From Actinomycetes bacterium (GTDB taxonomy: Bacteria > Actinomycetota > Acidimicrobiia > Acidimicrobiales > Acidimicrobilacustridaceae), in contig JAKOVH010000026.1 of the NCBI GenBank assembly GCA_029782145.1, positions 427,389-491,388 of the forward strand: a stretch of 64,000 nt of DNA. The letters run 5' to 3'. A program made the position numbers and the translations under genes. Positions 35,014 to 43,816 of this stretch are shown piece after piece. The notes beneath the pieces are model-generated. The model was not told the DNA's origin, did not search any database, and worked only from the letters and a program-made list of their open reading frames with translations. Each line of letters opens with the position of its first letter. Position 1 is the first letter of the stretch.

Positions 35014-36162
35014 TCAGGCGACCGGGTCGAGGCCCAGGGCCACTCGGCCGGTCAGCGCCGTCTGGGCCGCCCGCGGCAGCGGGTGGTAGCGGGCGCCGAG
35101 GGCGTCGCGGTGGCACCGCTCGAGCACGCTGCTGCGGGCGTAGGCCGCGCCGCCGGCTGCGTCGAGGGCCGCGCACGTCGTCGCCTCGACCGCGTCGGTC
35201 GCCGCCGCCTTGCGGGTGAGGGCGAAGGCGGCAGCCTCGTCCGTGCCGTCGAACCACAGGTCGTCGGCCCGCCTGACCATGGCGGCCACGGCGTCCTCGG
35301 CGGCCGCGTGGTGGTTCAGCATCGTGCCGACAGCGGTGGGCGTCGCGGGACGGTCGCGGCGGGCAGCGGCCAGGCGGACCGCCTCGGTGACGGCCCGGTC
35401 GGCGATGCCCAGGTAGGCCGACATGATGAGGGGCAGCGCAGTGCCGAGCACGGCGTTCCACACGCGGTGCCAGGGGTTCGCCGGCCGGATCAGCGAGACC
35501 GCGGCGTCGGGCACGAAGACGTCGTCGAGCACGACGGTGTCGGAACCGGTCCCTCGCAGGCCGAGGGTGTCCCAGGTGCGTTCGATCGACACGCCGTCGG
35601 CCGAGAACGGCACCGAGCAGTGGATCACCTGAGGACCGTCGGGCGCATCGTCCCAGCGGATCGAGGTGACGAGCACGTCGCCGGCGGGCGCGGCACTCGC
35701 CGGTGACTTGCGGGCCGACACGCGGAACCCACCCTCCACCGGTCGGGCCGAGCCGTTGGCGCCCAGCCAGTCCGACGCGCCGGTCGACACGAGCACCAGA
35801 TCCTCGGCCGCCACGCGGCGCAGGATGCCCTCGGCGGGCTGGTCGTGGCGGTGGCGCCAGACCTGGGTGCAGGTGACGTGGTAGTGCATCGACAGGGCCA
35901 CCGCGGTGGAGCCGCAGGCCCGCCCCAGCTCACGCAGGATGGCGCACGTCTGCTCGTGGCTCGCCCCGCCGCCGCCCAGCTCCCGCGGCACGGGCGCTCC
36001 CATGAAGCCCCGGGCCCGCAGCAGCTCGAAGGGCTCGCTGACGAACTCCCCGGTGCGGTCGTGGCGCGCCGCCATCGGCTCGATGGTGGCGGCGACCTCG
36101 CTGGCCTGGGCGACCCAGTCGGTGCCTGCCTGGGCCTCGGTGTCAGCGATGGTGGTGATCAC
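35014..36162 (-). CDS. Acyl-CoA dehydrogenase family protein
   Basis: 382 residues from the GTG at 36162, preceded by GGGGAGGGG six bases upstream; an ATG at 36201 would add 13 residues. Architecture: N-terminal helices with PVPRELGGGGASHEQTCAIL, a beta domain with LVLVSTGASDWLGANGSARPVEGGFRVSARKSPASAAPAG and SIERTWDTLGLRGTGSDTVVLDDVFVP, then C-terminal helices (DAAGGAAYARSSVLERCHRDALGARYHPLP). It is closer to the flavin monooxygenase/AidB-like branch than to classical beta-oxidation enzymes. FAD use is expected; substrate unknown. The divergent HxlR regulator probably controls it. Confidence 0.88.
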   Translation of the reverse strand: MITTIADTEAQAGTDWVAQASEVAATIEPMAARHDRTGEFVSEPFELLRARGFMGAPVPRELGGGGASHEQTCAILRELGRACGSTAVALSMHYHVTCTQVWRHRHDQPAEGILRRVAAEDLVLVSTGASDWLGANGSARPVEGGFRVSARKSPASAAPAGDVLVTSIRWDDAPDGPQVIHCSVPFSADGVSIERTWDTLGLRGTGSDTVVLDDVFVPDAAVSLIRPANPWHRVWNAVLGTALPLIMSAYLGIADRAVTEAVRLAAARRDRPATPTAVGTMLNHHAAAEDAVAAMVRRADDLWFDGTDEAAAFALTRKAAATDAVEATTCAALDAAGGAAYARSSVLERCHRDALGARYHPLPRAAQTALTGRVALGLDPVA

Positions 36163-36296
36163 GGTCCCCTCCCCGGTCGGTGCTCGACGGTCGATGCTCA
36201 CCTGTCGGCTTCTGGCCGTCAGGCTCTCGATGGAAGGTACGGAGGAGGTGGCGGGGGGCCTAGTGCAGATCTGGGACTGGTGCTACACAGAGCGCC

Positions 36297-36974
36297 ATGG
36301 AGCTGGGTTCGCGGGGGTACGGGCAGTACTGCCCGATCGTCCGGGCGGTGGAGGTCCTCGGCGAGCGCTGGTCGATGCTCATCGTGCGCGACCTGCTGGT
36401 CGGCACCAGCCGGTTCAACGACCTGGCCCGTGGCCTGCCCGGGCTCTCCCGCTCGCTGCTCTCCCGGCGGCTGCGGCAGCTGGAGCTGGCGGGGATCGTG
36501 CGCCGGGTGGACGGCGAGTACCACCTCACCGAAGCCGGCCGGGACCTCGAGCCCATCGTGTTCGGTCTCGGCGCCTGGGGTGCCCGGTGGGCGTTCGGGC
36601 CACCCCGTGACGACGAGCTCGACCCCGAGCTGCTGATGTGGTGGATGCACACCCGGATCGACGCCTCCGCCCTGCCGGAGGGGCGCGTGGTGCTGGAGTT
36701 CCTGCTCACCCAGCCGACCTTCCGGGCCTGGCTGGTGGTCGACGAGGCGGGCGTGTCGGTGTGCAAGGCCGATCCCGGCTTCGAGGTCGACGCCACGGTC
36801 GCGGCTCCGGTCGCGACCCTGGCCGAGGTGTGGCTCGGCCGACGATCGGTCGAAGGGGCGCGGCGGGCCGGCGAGGTCCGCATCAGCGGCCGGCGAGAGG
36901 TCGTGGCCGCCGTGCCGCGTGCGCTCCTCATGAGCCCCGTCGCGGAGATCGTCAGGGACGCGGGCGTCGGCTGA
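36297..36974 (+). CDS. HxlR-type transcriptional regulator with SCP2-like C-terminus
   Basis: 225 residues, ATG at 36297. The N-terminal winged helix is typical of HxlR (CPIVRAVEVLGERWSMLIVRDLLVGTSRFNDLARGLPGLSRSLLSRRLRQLELAGIVRR). HxlR proteins normally end near residue 110-120. This one continues for ~100 residues with a segment resembling an SCP2/sterol-carrier fold (VVLEFLLTQPTFRAWLVVDEAG... VATLAEVWLGRRSVEGARRAGEVRISG), a possible lipid ligand-sensing domain. The intergenic space shared with the acyl-CoA dehydrogenase gene is short (about 135 bases), so local control is likely. Confidence 0.82.
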   Translation: MELGSRGYGQYCPIVRAVEVLGERWSMLIVRDLLVGTSRFNDLARGLPGLSRSLLSRRLRQLELAGIVRRVDGEYHLTEAGRDLEPIVFGLGAWGARWAFGPPRDDELDPELLMWWMHTRIDASALPEGRVVLEFLLTQPTFRAWLVVDEAGVSVCKADPGFEVDATVAAPVATLAEVWLGRRSVEGARRAGEVRISGRREVVAAVPRALLMSPVAEIVRDAGVG

Positions 36975-37017
36975 CGCGGCGGGAGCCCACGCGCGCCCGC
37001 TGGTAGCGTCCGGCGCC

Positions 37018-37785
37018 GTGCTCGTCCCCGCTCGCTCCACCCTGCGCCCCCTCGCCGCCCTCGTGGCCGTGGTGCTGCTGGCCGCCGGGTGCCGCGTCCG
37101 GGTCGCCACGACGGTGAAGGTGGACGGCGACGGCAAGGGCACGATCACCCTCGCCGTGGGCTTCGACGACGCGGCGCTCGCCCGGGTCGGCGACCTCTCC
37201 CAGCAGCTGGCCGTCGACGACCTGCGCGCCGCCGGCTGGACGATCGACGACCCGGTGAAGGAGGAGGGCACCACCTGGGTGCGAGCTCACCACGGGTTCG
37301 CCGGCGCGGACGAGGCCAACGCGCTGCTGGCGCAGGTCAGCGGTCCCGACGGCCCCTACCGGGACCTCGTCGTCACCCGCACCGCCGGCCTGCTGTCGAC
37401 GACCACGAGGTTCCAGGGCACGCTCGATCCCAGCGCCGGCGTGGCCATGTTCGGTGACCAGCAGCTCGCCCAGACCCTGGGCGGCGACGGGTCCGGCGGC
37501 CTGGTCGCCCGGATCGAGTCCGAGGAGGGGCGCAAGGTCGAGGAGATGGTCGACGTGAGCCTTACCGGCGACCTGCCCCATGCCGACGAGACGGTCCAGG
37601 GCGCGCTCGGCTCCTCGCCCCAGTCGCTCGACGTCTCGTCGAGCGACAGCCACCTGCTGTCGCTGTTCGGCAAGCTGGTCCTGACGGTGCTCGTGGTGCT
37701 GACGGGGCTGGTGGTGGCGTTGCGGATCCGGGTCCGGCGCCTGCGGACCCGCCGCATGATGCGCTCGAGCCTGCCCCGCCGCTGA
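37018..37785 (+). CDS. LppM-like lipoprotein with C-terminal membrane helix
   Basis: 255 residues from a GTG at 37018. The N-terminal lipoprotein signal ends at AAGCRVRV (Cys near residue 25). The exterior domain starts RVATTVKVDGDGKGTITLAVGFDD, in the style of LppM/DUF3153 proteins. One C-terminal hydrophobic helix (LFGKLVLTVLVVLTGLVVAL) precedes a strongly basic tail. The mycobacterial LppM family affects phagosome biology, but nothing here points to such a role; envelope function is the safe inference. A short GC hairpin follows the stop. Confidence 0.75.
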   Translation: MLVPARSTLRPLAALVAVVLLAAGCRVRVATTVKVDGDGKGTITLAVGFDDAALARVGDLSQQLAVDDLRAAGWTIDDPVKEEGTTWVRAHHGFAGADEANALLAQVSGPDGPYRDLVVTRTAGLLSTTTRFQGTLDPSAGVAMFGDQQLAQTLGGDGSGGLVARIESEEGRKVEEMVDVSLTGDLPHADETVQGALGSSPQSLDVSSSDSHLLSLFGKLVLTVLVVLTGLVVALRIRVRRLRTRRMMRSSLPRR

Positions 37786-37786
37786 C

Positions 37787-37809
37787 GCCCCGGGCGTCCC
37801 GGGGCTTGT
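37787..37809 (+). terminator. GC hairpin with short T-rich end
   Basis: GCCCCGGG (37787-37794) pairs with CCCCGGGC-complement sequence CCCGGGGC (37798-37805) around a 3-base loop and is followed by TTGT. It sits immediately after the LppM-like gene and before radA, so it likely ends that transcript. Confidence 0.65.
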
Positions 37810-37835
37810 CGCAGGGGGTGAATAGGGTGGCCGGC

Positions 37836-39350
37836 ATGGCCAAGGTCCGAGCCGTGTTCCGCTGCACCGAGTGCGGCACCGCCGCCCCCAAGTGGGTCGG
37901 CCGCTGCCCCGGCTGCGAGGAGTGGAACACCCTCGTCGAGGAGCTCGAGGTGGCGGCCGCGCCGAGCACGGCTCAGCTCCTCGGCCCTCGCGACCGGCCC
38001 GTCCCGATCTCCGAGGTCGACGTCGACGAGTGGTCGGCCCGCGCCACCGGCATCTCCGAGCTCGACCGTGTCCTCGGCGGCGGCCTGGTGCCCGGTTCGG
38101 TCACCCTGGTGGGGGGCGAGCCCGGCATCGGGAAGTCCACCCTGCTCCTGCAGGCGGTCGCCTCCATCGCCGCCGATGGCGCCAAGGTGCTCTACGTCTC
38201 GGCCGAGGAGTCCAAGCAGCAGGTGCGCCTCCGGGCCGAGCGTCTGGGCTCGCTGCGGCCCACCCTGTGGCTGGCGTCGGAGACCGCCTTGCCGCACATC
38301 CTCGACTTCGTCGACGAGGTCGAGCCGTCGGTGCTCGTGGTCGACTCGATCCAGACGGTCCACCATCCCGAGGTCGGCTCGGCACCCGGGTCGGTGTCGC
38401 AGGTGCGCGAGTGCGCCGCTCGCCTGGTGGGCGCGGCCAAGGCGCGTGGCATCGCGGTGGTGCTCGTGGGCCACGTCACCAAGGAGGGCGGCCTGGCCGG
38501 GCCCCGCGTGCTCGAGCACGTGGTCGACACCGTGCTCGCCTTCGAAGGCGACCGCCACCACGCCCTGCGCCTGCTGAGGGCGGTCAAGCACCGCTTCGGG
38601 GCCACCGACCAGCTCGGCCTGTTCGAGATGACCGAGCGGGGCATGGTCGGCGTGCCCGACCCGAGCCGGCTGTTCCTCGCCGACCGACGCAAGGGCGTCT
38701 CCGGCTCGGTCGTGGTGCCCACCATGGAGGGGCACCGGCCGCTGCTGGTCGAGCTGCAGGCGCTGGTCACGCCCAGCCGCCTGGCGTCGCCCCGCCGGTC
38801 GGCCCAGGGCGTCGACGGCGGCCGGCTGTCGCTGCTGCTCGCCGTGCTTGGCGAGCGGGCCGGGTTCTCCTTCGCCGAGGCCGACGTCTACGCCCTGGCC
38901 GTCGGCGGGGTGAAGGTCGCCGAGCCGGCAGCCGACCTCGGGCTCGCTCTCGCGCTGGCGTCCGCCCTCGCCGCCCGATCGCTGCCTCCTGACCTCGTGG
39001 TGTGCGGTGAGGTCGGCCTGGGCGGCGAGCTGCGCCAGGTCTCCCAGACCGACCGGCGCCTCGCCGAGGCCGCCCGGTTGGGCTTCCGGCGGGCGCTGCT
39101 GCCCCGCCTGGCGCCGGAACCCCCCGACGGCATCGCTGCGGTCCGCGTCGGCACCCTGGCCGAGGCCATCGAGGCGGCCGGGCTCAGCCCCGACCTCGGC
39201 GGCCACCCGGCCCGCCGCTCGCCGCCCGGCGAACCCTCGGCGCCCGGTGGCCCCCGCCTCGACGGGTGGCCGCCACCACGGCTGCGGGCCGTCGACCCTT
39301 CGGAGATCCCCGACACGGTGCCCGACGACATCCTCGACGACCCCTTCTGA
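37836..39350 (+). CDS. radA: DNA repair/recombination protein RadA (Sms)
   Basis: 504 residues from the ATG at 37836. An N-terminal C4 zinc finger (CTECG...CPGC) precedes a RecA-like ATPase with Walker A GGEPGIGKST and Walker B VLVVDSIQT, and a Lon-protease-like C-terminal domain (GGVKVAEPAADLGLALALASAL, GEVGLGGELRQV). The signature usually written KNRFG is KHRFGATDQLG here. It is a branch-migration helicase that aids recombination. The C-terminal ~60 residues are Pro-rich and unusual. disA follows, the common radA-disA pairing. Confidence 0.94.
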   Translation: MAKVRAVFRCTECGTAAPKWVGRCPGCEEWNTLVEELEVAAAPSTAQLLGPRDRPVPISEVDVDEWSARATGISELDRVLGGGLVPGSVTLVGGEPGIGKSTLLLQAVASIAADGAKVLYVSAEESKQQVRLRAERLGSLRPTLWLASETALPHILDFVDEVEPSVLVVDSIQTVHHPEVGSAPGSVSQVRECAARLVGAAKARGIAVVLVGHVTKEGGLAGPRVLEHVVDTVLAFEGDRHHALRLLRAVKHRFGATDQLGLFEMTERGMVGVPDPSRLFLADRRKGVSGSVVVPTMEGHRPLLVELQALVTPSRLASPRRSAQGVDGGRLSLLLAVLGERAGFSFAEADVYALAVGGVKVAEPAADLGLALALASALAARSLPPDLVVCGEVGLGGELRQVSQTDRRLAEAARLGFRRALLPRLAPEPPDGIAAVRVGTLAEAIEAAGLSPDLGGHPARRSPPGEPSAPGGPRLDGWPPPRLRAVDPSEIPDTVPDDILDDPF

Positions 39351-39488
39351 TCGTCGGCCGGCCGGTTCCCGACCGCCGGCACAGGCCCACCTCCCGGCCG
39401 CTCGGTGGTCGCCCGCCGACCGGCCCGACCACAGCCGCGGCCGCTCTTGCCGACGGTCCCCAGGACCTCGCCGGACTACACTCGCCCG

Positions 39489-40562
39489 ATGCCGCGGCGG
39501 CGAAGTGAGGCCATGCTCGATGCGCTGGCCACGGTCGCGCCCGGCAAGCCGTTGCGTGAGGGCCTCGACCGCATCCTGCAGTCCGGCATGGGCGCCCTCA
39601 TCGTGGTGGGCGACGGGCCCGACGTGCTGAACATCTGCTCGGGGGGCTTCCTGCTCGACGCCGCGTTCAGCCCTCAGCGCCTCTCGGAGCTGGCCAAGAT
39701 GGACGGCGCCATCGTGCTGGCCGCAGACGCCAGCCGCATCGCCCGGGCCAACGTGCACCTGGTGCCCAACCCCAACGTCCCCACCTCCGAGACGGGCACC
39801 CGGCACCGCACCGCCGAGCGGGTGGCCCGCTCGATCAACGTGCCGGTGATCTCGGTCTCCGAGGACATGTCGATCATCGCCGTGTACGTGGGCGACGAGA
39901 AGCACCAGCTCGTGCCCATCCCCCGGTTGCTCGACCGGGCCAACCAGGCCCTCCAGACGCTCGAGCGCTACAAGGAGCGGCTCGTCGAGGTCTCCAACAG
40001 CCTCTCGGCGCTGGAGGTCGAGGACCTCGTCACCATCCGCGACGTCGTGATGCTGCTGCAGCGCACGGAGATGGTGCTGCGCATCGCCGAGGAGATCGAG
40101 GGCGACATCGTCGAGCTGGGCGTCGACGGGCGCCTCGTGCGCCTCCAGCTCGAGGAGGTGCTGGCCGGGGTGGAGGACGAGCGCCGGCTGGTGGTCATCG
40201 ACTACCTCCACGAGGAGAACGACTGGCACCTCGAGGAGGCCATGTCGGGCCTGGCCCGGCTCGACACCGAGATGCTCCTCGACCTCAAGGCGGTGGCCGA
40301 GGTGCTGCACCTCCCGCAGGGCGTGGGCGACCTCGACGGGCCCGTCCAGCCCAAGGGCCATCGGCTCCTCGCCCGCATCCCCCGGCTGCCCGAGTCGGTC
40401 ATCGACCGGGTCGTCGAGCGCTTCGGGAGCCTGTCGAAGATCCTGCGTGCCACCGAGCACGACCTCGACCAGGTCGAGGGGGTGGGCGACCACCGGGCCC
40501 GGGCCATCAAGGAGGGCCTGAGCCGCCTGGCCGAGTCGAGCATCCTCGACCACTACTCCTGA
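39489..40562 (+). CDS. disA: Diadenylate cyclase DisA (c-di-AMP synthase, DNA-integrity scanner)
   Basis: 357 residues; ATG at 39489 chosen because the family N-terminus begins at RSEAMLDALATVAPGKPLREGLDRIL. The DAC domain carries the catalytic DGAIVLAAD and RHRTAERVA motifs (DGA and RHR). A long helical linker and a C-terminal HhH DNA-binding domain (LSKILRATEHDLDQVEGVGDHRARAIKEGL) follow. It makes c-di-AMP while scanning DNA for branched structures; RadA is the known partner and inhibitor. c-di-AMP often governs K+ transport, of interest given the cation-transport genes at 8.5-10.5 kb. Confidence 0.96.
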   Translation: MPRRRSEAMLDALATVAPGKPLREGLDRILQSGMGALIVVGDGPDVLNICSGGFLLDAAFSPQRLSELAKMDGAIVLAADASRIARANVHLVPNPNVPTSETGTRHRTAERVARSINVPVISVSEDMSIIAVYVGDEKHQLVPIPRLLDRANQALQTLERYKERLVEVSNSLSALEVEDLVTIRDVVMLLQRTEMVLRIAEEIEGDIVELGVDGRLVRLQLEEVLAGVEDERRLVVIDYLHEENDWHLEEAMSGLARLDTEMLLDLKAVAEVLHLPQGVGDLDGPVQPKGHRLLARIPRLPESVIDRVVERFGSLSKILRATEHDLDQVEGVGDHRARAIKEGLSRLAESSILDHYS

Positions 40563-40597
40563 CCGGCCGGCCCCGGCCCCGACCTCCGGAGGACCCC

Positions 40598-41257
40598 GTG
40601 CGCATCACCCTGCCCACCGGCACGCCGGCGGAGCTGGCTCGCCCCGACGGCGACATCGAGCCCCGGCAGGGGCTGGTGCTGTTCCCCGACATCATGGGGC
40701 TGCGGCCGCTCTTCGACGAGATGTGCGCCCGCTTGGCGGCCGAGCAGGGGTGGGTGGTGTGCGCCCCGGAGCCGTTCCCCGGGCGGGAGGAGCTCGACGT
40801 GGCGTCGCGTCAGGCCGCCATGAAGGACCTCGACGACGAGCGGCTCCGCGCCGACGCCCTCGCCGCGGCCGACGCCACCGGCTGCGAGCGCGTCGTGGCC
40901 ACCGGCTTCTGCATGGGCGGGATGTTGGCGTTCAAGGCGGCCGGCAGCGGCCGCTTCGCCCGGGCCGCCGGCTTCTACGGGATGATCCGCCTGCCCGACG
41001 CGTGGCGCGGCGGCTCGCTGGCGCCGGCCGTCGACGCACTGCGCAGCCCGGACCGGTGCCCGACCCTGGCCATCGTCGGCACCGCCGACCCGTTCACCCC
41101 ACCCGACCACGTCGCCGAGGCCGAGGCCGCCGGGGTGCGGGTCGTGCGCTACGAGGGCGCCGACCACGGGTTCGTGCACGACCCATCCCGGCCGACCCAC
41201 CGGCCCGAGGACGCGGCCGACGCCTGGCGGCAGGTCATCGCCTTCCTCGCCGCCTGA
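40598..41257 (+). CDS. Dienelactone hydrolase family protein
   Basis: 219 residues from a GTG at 40598, with CGGAGGACCCC upstream. The DLH fold is shown by LVLFPDIMGLRPLFDEMCARLA, the Cys nucleophile elbow ATGFCMGGMLAFKAAG (GxCxG), an acid in LAIVGTADPFTP and the His in GADHGFVHD. Such enzymes open cyclic esters in aromatic degradation or act as general esterases. It is in line with disA, but functionally it fits the catabolic genes downstream. Confidence 0.88.
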   Translation: MRITLPTGTPAELARPDGDIEPRQGLVLFPDIMGLRPLFDEMCARLAAEQGWVVCAPEPFPGREELDVASRQAAMKDLDDERLRADALAAADATGCERVVATGFCMGGMLAFKAAGSGRFARAAGFYGMIRLPDAWRGGSLAPAVDALRSPDRCPTLAIVGTADPFTPPDHVAEAEAAGVRVVRYEGADHGFVHDPSRPTHRPEDAADAWRQVIAFLAA

Positions 41258-41339
41258 GTTCTGACGCCGGCACGGACCAACGCGTGGACAGGTCGCTCGA
41301 ACGACCAGCGCACGCGTCGGAAGCCGAGGGCGGTCGGCG

Positions 41340-42641
41340 TCAGCTCTCGGCGGGGGAGGGGGTGAAGCGCACCGGCAGGTGCTTGATGGCGTCGACGAGG
41401 TTCATGCGCAGCCGTGACGGCGGGCCGGCCAGCTCGATGTCGGGCACCCGGCGGGCCAGCTCCTGGAACATGACCTTGATCTCCAGCCGGGCGAGGTTGG
41501 CGCCCAGGCAGAAGTGCGGCCCGCCGGCGCCGAAGGCCACGTGGTGGTTGGGGGTGCGGCCGATGTCGAAGTCGTCGGCGGTCGGGCCGAACTCGGCCTC
41601 GTCGCGGTTGGCCGAGGGGTACCACAGCACGACCTTCTCGCCAGCCTTGATGTGCTGGCCCCCGAGCACGGTGTCGGCCGTGGCCGTGCGACGGAAGAAG
41701 TTGACCGGGCTCGTGTAGCGCAGGACCTCGTCGACCATGGTGTCGGCCAGCTCGGGGTGGGCGATCCAGCGCTCCCACTGGTCGCGGTGCTCCATGAACG
41801 CCATCAGGCCCTTGGAGATGGCGTTGCGGGTCGTCTCGTTGCCGGCCACCACGAGGAGGGCGAAGAACAGGTCGCGCTCGAGGTCGGTGAGCTCGGCCTC
41901 GGTGCCGTCGTCGAGGGTCACCCGGGCGTCGATCAGGCGGGTCCAGATGTCGTCGCCCGGCTCCTGGCGCTTGGCCTCGGTGAGCTGGTGGGCGTAGATC
42001 GCCATCTCCATGACGACGTTGCCGTAGTCGGAGCCGGGCTCACCGCCCGCACCCGAGCCGTACTCGGAGTCCTGGCTGCCGATCATGCGGTTGCTCCAGT
42101 CGAACAGCCGCGCCCGGTCGTGCGCCGGCACGCCGATGATCTCGGCGATGGCCAGGAGCGGCAGCTCGGCCGACACGTCGACGACGAAGTCGCACTCGCC
42201 CGCCGGGGTGACCCGATCGAGGACGTGGTTGGTCTTGTCGCGCAGCGCGCCCTCGAGGCGGCGGATCATGCGAGGCGTGAAGCCGGAGTTCACCAGCTTG
42301 CGGTAGCGGGTGTGCTGCGGCGGGTCGGTGCTCACCATCATCAGCCCCGGCCCCAGCTCCGGGGGCTGGTCGGTGAGGGCGATCCCGCCCGCGCCGTCGC
42401 GCCCCGGCCCGGTCTGGTGGCTGTAGAGCAGGCCCGAGCGGTGCACCTCGCCGACGTGCTCGTAGGAGGTGACGAGCCAGAAGTCCTCGCCGTCGCTGCC
42501 CTCGGTGCCCGGGTGGCGGTACACGGGCGCTTCGGCGCGCAGCCGAGCGAACCACTCGGCCGGGTAGCGCTCGGCGAAGACGTCGAGATCGGTGACGTCG
42601 ATGTCGTCGAAGGTGGGCGCTGTCGCAGCGGTGTCGGTCAC
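41340..42641 (-). CDS. Cytochrome P450
   Basis: 433 residues from the GTG at 42641. Diagnostic parts: I-helix oxygen-activation stretch LLVVAGNETTRNAI, the ExxR-type K-helix (MVDEVLRYTSPVNFFRRTA), and the haem-binding loop FGAGGPHFCLGANLARLE with its Cys ligand. The overall form is like the CYP125/CYP142/CYP124 group that oxidises sterol side chains and branched lipids in actinobacteria; that sub-assignment is tentative. It is divergent from a run of LLM oxidoreductase, enoyl-CoA hydratase and SDR genes, which together resemble a lipid or sterol catabolic island. Confidence 0.92.
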   Translation of the reverse strand: MTDTAATAPTFDDIDVTDLDVFAERYPAEWFARLRAEAPVYRHPGTEGSDGEDFWLVTSYEHVGEVHRSGLLYSHQTGPGRDGAGGIALTDQPPELGPGLMMVSTDPPQHTRYRKLVNSGFTPRMIRRLEGALRDKTNHVLDRVTPAGECDFVVDVSAELPLLAIAEIIGVPAHDRARLFDWSNRMIGSQDSEYGSGAGGEPGSDYGNVVMEMAIYAHQLTEAKRQEPGDDIWTRLIDARVTLDDGTEAELTDLERDLFFALLVVAGNETTRNAISKGLMAFMEHRDQWERWIAHPELADTMVDEVLRYTSPVNFFRRTATADTVLGGQHIKAGEKVVLWYPSANRDEAEFGPTADDFDIGRTPNHHVAFGAGGPHFCLGANLARLEIKVMFQELARRVPDIELAGPPSRLRMNLVDAIKHLPVRFTPSPAES

Positions 42642-42781
42642 GTCGTCCCCCTGGCCGTACGGTCGTCGGCGCCATCATCCCACCGGCCGGTGCTTTCACG
42701 GTGCCGGCCGTCCGCCGGGCGGGGACGGAGCGGCTAGAAACGTCGAGTCGCCCCGTCGGGGGCGGGAGGGAGGGTGCTCAG

Positions 42782-43816
42782 GTGAAGGTCGACATCTCGC
42801 TGTCGCTCACCGGCCCGGAGGGCTCGGCGGAGCGGGCGGCCGAGCTCGCCGCCACCGGCGCCGACGGGCTCTTCACGTTCGAGAACGCCCACGACGTGTT
42901 CTTCCCGCTGGTGCTGGCCACCGGTGCCACCGCCGGGCGCACCGACCTCATGACCAACGTGGCCATGGCGTTCCCCCGCAGCCCCCTGCACCTCGCCTAC
43001 GCCGCCAACGACCTGCAGCTGCTCAACCAGGGCGGCTTCCGCCTCGGCCTCGGCTCGCAGATCCGGCCCCACATCCAGAAGCGCTACGGCGCCACCTGGG
43101 ACAAGCCGGTGGCCCAGATGCGCGAGACGGTGCAGGCCCTCACCATGATCTTCGCCCACTTCGCCGGCGAAGGGCCGTTCGAGTTCCGCGGGGAGTACAC
43201 CAACCACACCCTCATGACCCCGAACTTCAACCCCGGGCCGAACCCCTACGGCAAGCCGCAGGTCCACGTCGGGGCGCTGGGGCCGAAGATGTGCGAGATG
43301 ACCGCCGAGGTGGCCGACGGCATCCTCGTCATGCCGTTCAACTCCGAGCGCCACTACGCCGAGCGCACGCTGCCGGCGATCGACCGCGGGCTGGAGAAGG
43401 CGGGCCGCACCCGCGACGACCTCGAGATCGTGGTGGAGGTCATCTGCGCCGTCGGGCGCACCGACGAGGAGATCGCCGCGGCCGTTCGGGGGGTGAAGGG
43501 CCTGCTCGGCTTCTACGGCTCCACCCCCTCGTACAAGCCCGTGCTCGACGTGGAGGGGTGGGGCGACCTGCAGCCGAAGCTGAACGCCTTGTCCAAGCAG
43601 GGCGACTGGGCCGGCATGGCCGAGCTGATCCACGACGACGCGCTGCACACCATCGCCGTGGTCGGCACGCCCGACCAGGTGGGCGCCGAGCTGGTTCGCC
43701 GCTACGGCGCCACCGCCCAGCGGGCCTGTGTCTACTTTCCCGGCTATCCGATCAGCGACGAGGTGATCGGCGAGACCGTTGCCGCCATCAAGGCGGCGTC
43801 CGGGGAAGCATCGTGA
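42782..43816 (+). CDS. LLM-class F420-dependent oxidoreductase
   Basis: 344 residues from the GTG at 42782, with GGGAGGGAGG upstream. Luciferase-like TIM-barrel signatures: VDISLSLTGPEGSAERAAELAATGADGLFTFENAHDVFFPLVLATGAT, PLHLAYAANDLQLLNQGGFRLGLGSQ, VHVGALGPKMCEMTAEVADGILV and VVGTPDQVGAEL. It matches the F420-dependent subfamily TIGR03617 type. It would use reduced F420 to act on an unknown lipid-like substrate. Its stop overlaps the GTG of the enoyl-CoA hydratase. Confidence 0.88.
   Translation: MKVDISLSLTGPEGSAERAAELAATGADGLFTFENAHDVFFPLVLATGATAGRTDLMTNVAMAFPRSPLHLAYAANDLQLLNQGGFRLGLGSQIRPHIQKRYGATWDKPVAQMRETVQALTMIFAHFAGEGPFEFRGEYTNHTLMTPNFNPGPNPYGKPQVHVGALGPKMCEMTAEVADGILVMPFNSERHYAERTLPAIDRGLEKAGRTRDDLEIVVEVICAVGRTDEEIAAAVRGVKGLLGFYGSTPSYKPVLDVEGWGDLQPKLNALSKQGDWAGMAELIHDDALHTIAVVGTPDQVGAELVRRYGATAQRACVYFPGYPISDEVIGETVAAIKAASGEAS

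Noticed and set aside
37356..40553. 1065-codon open frame on the - strand
   Set aside because: It lies entirely antisense to the LppM-like gene, radA and disA, which have clear motifs. It is a by-product of high GC, with His/Arg/Gln-rich composition and no family pattern.
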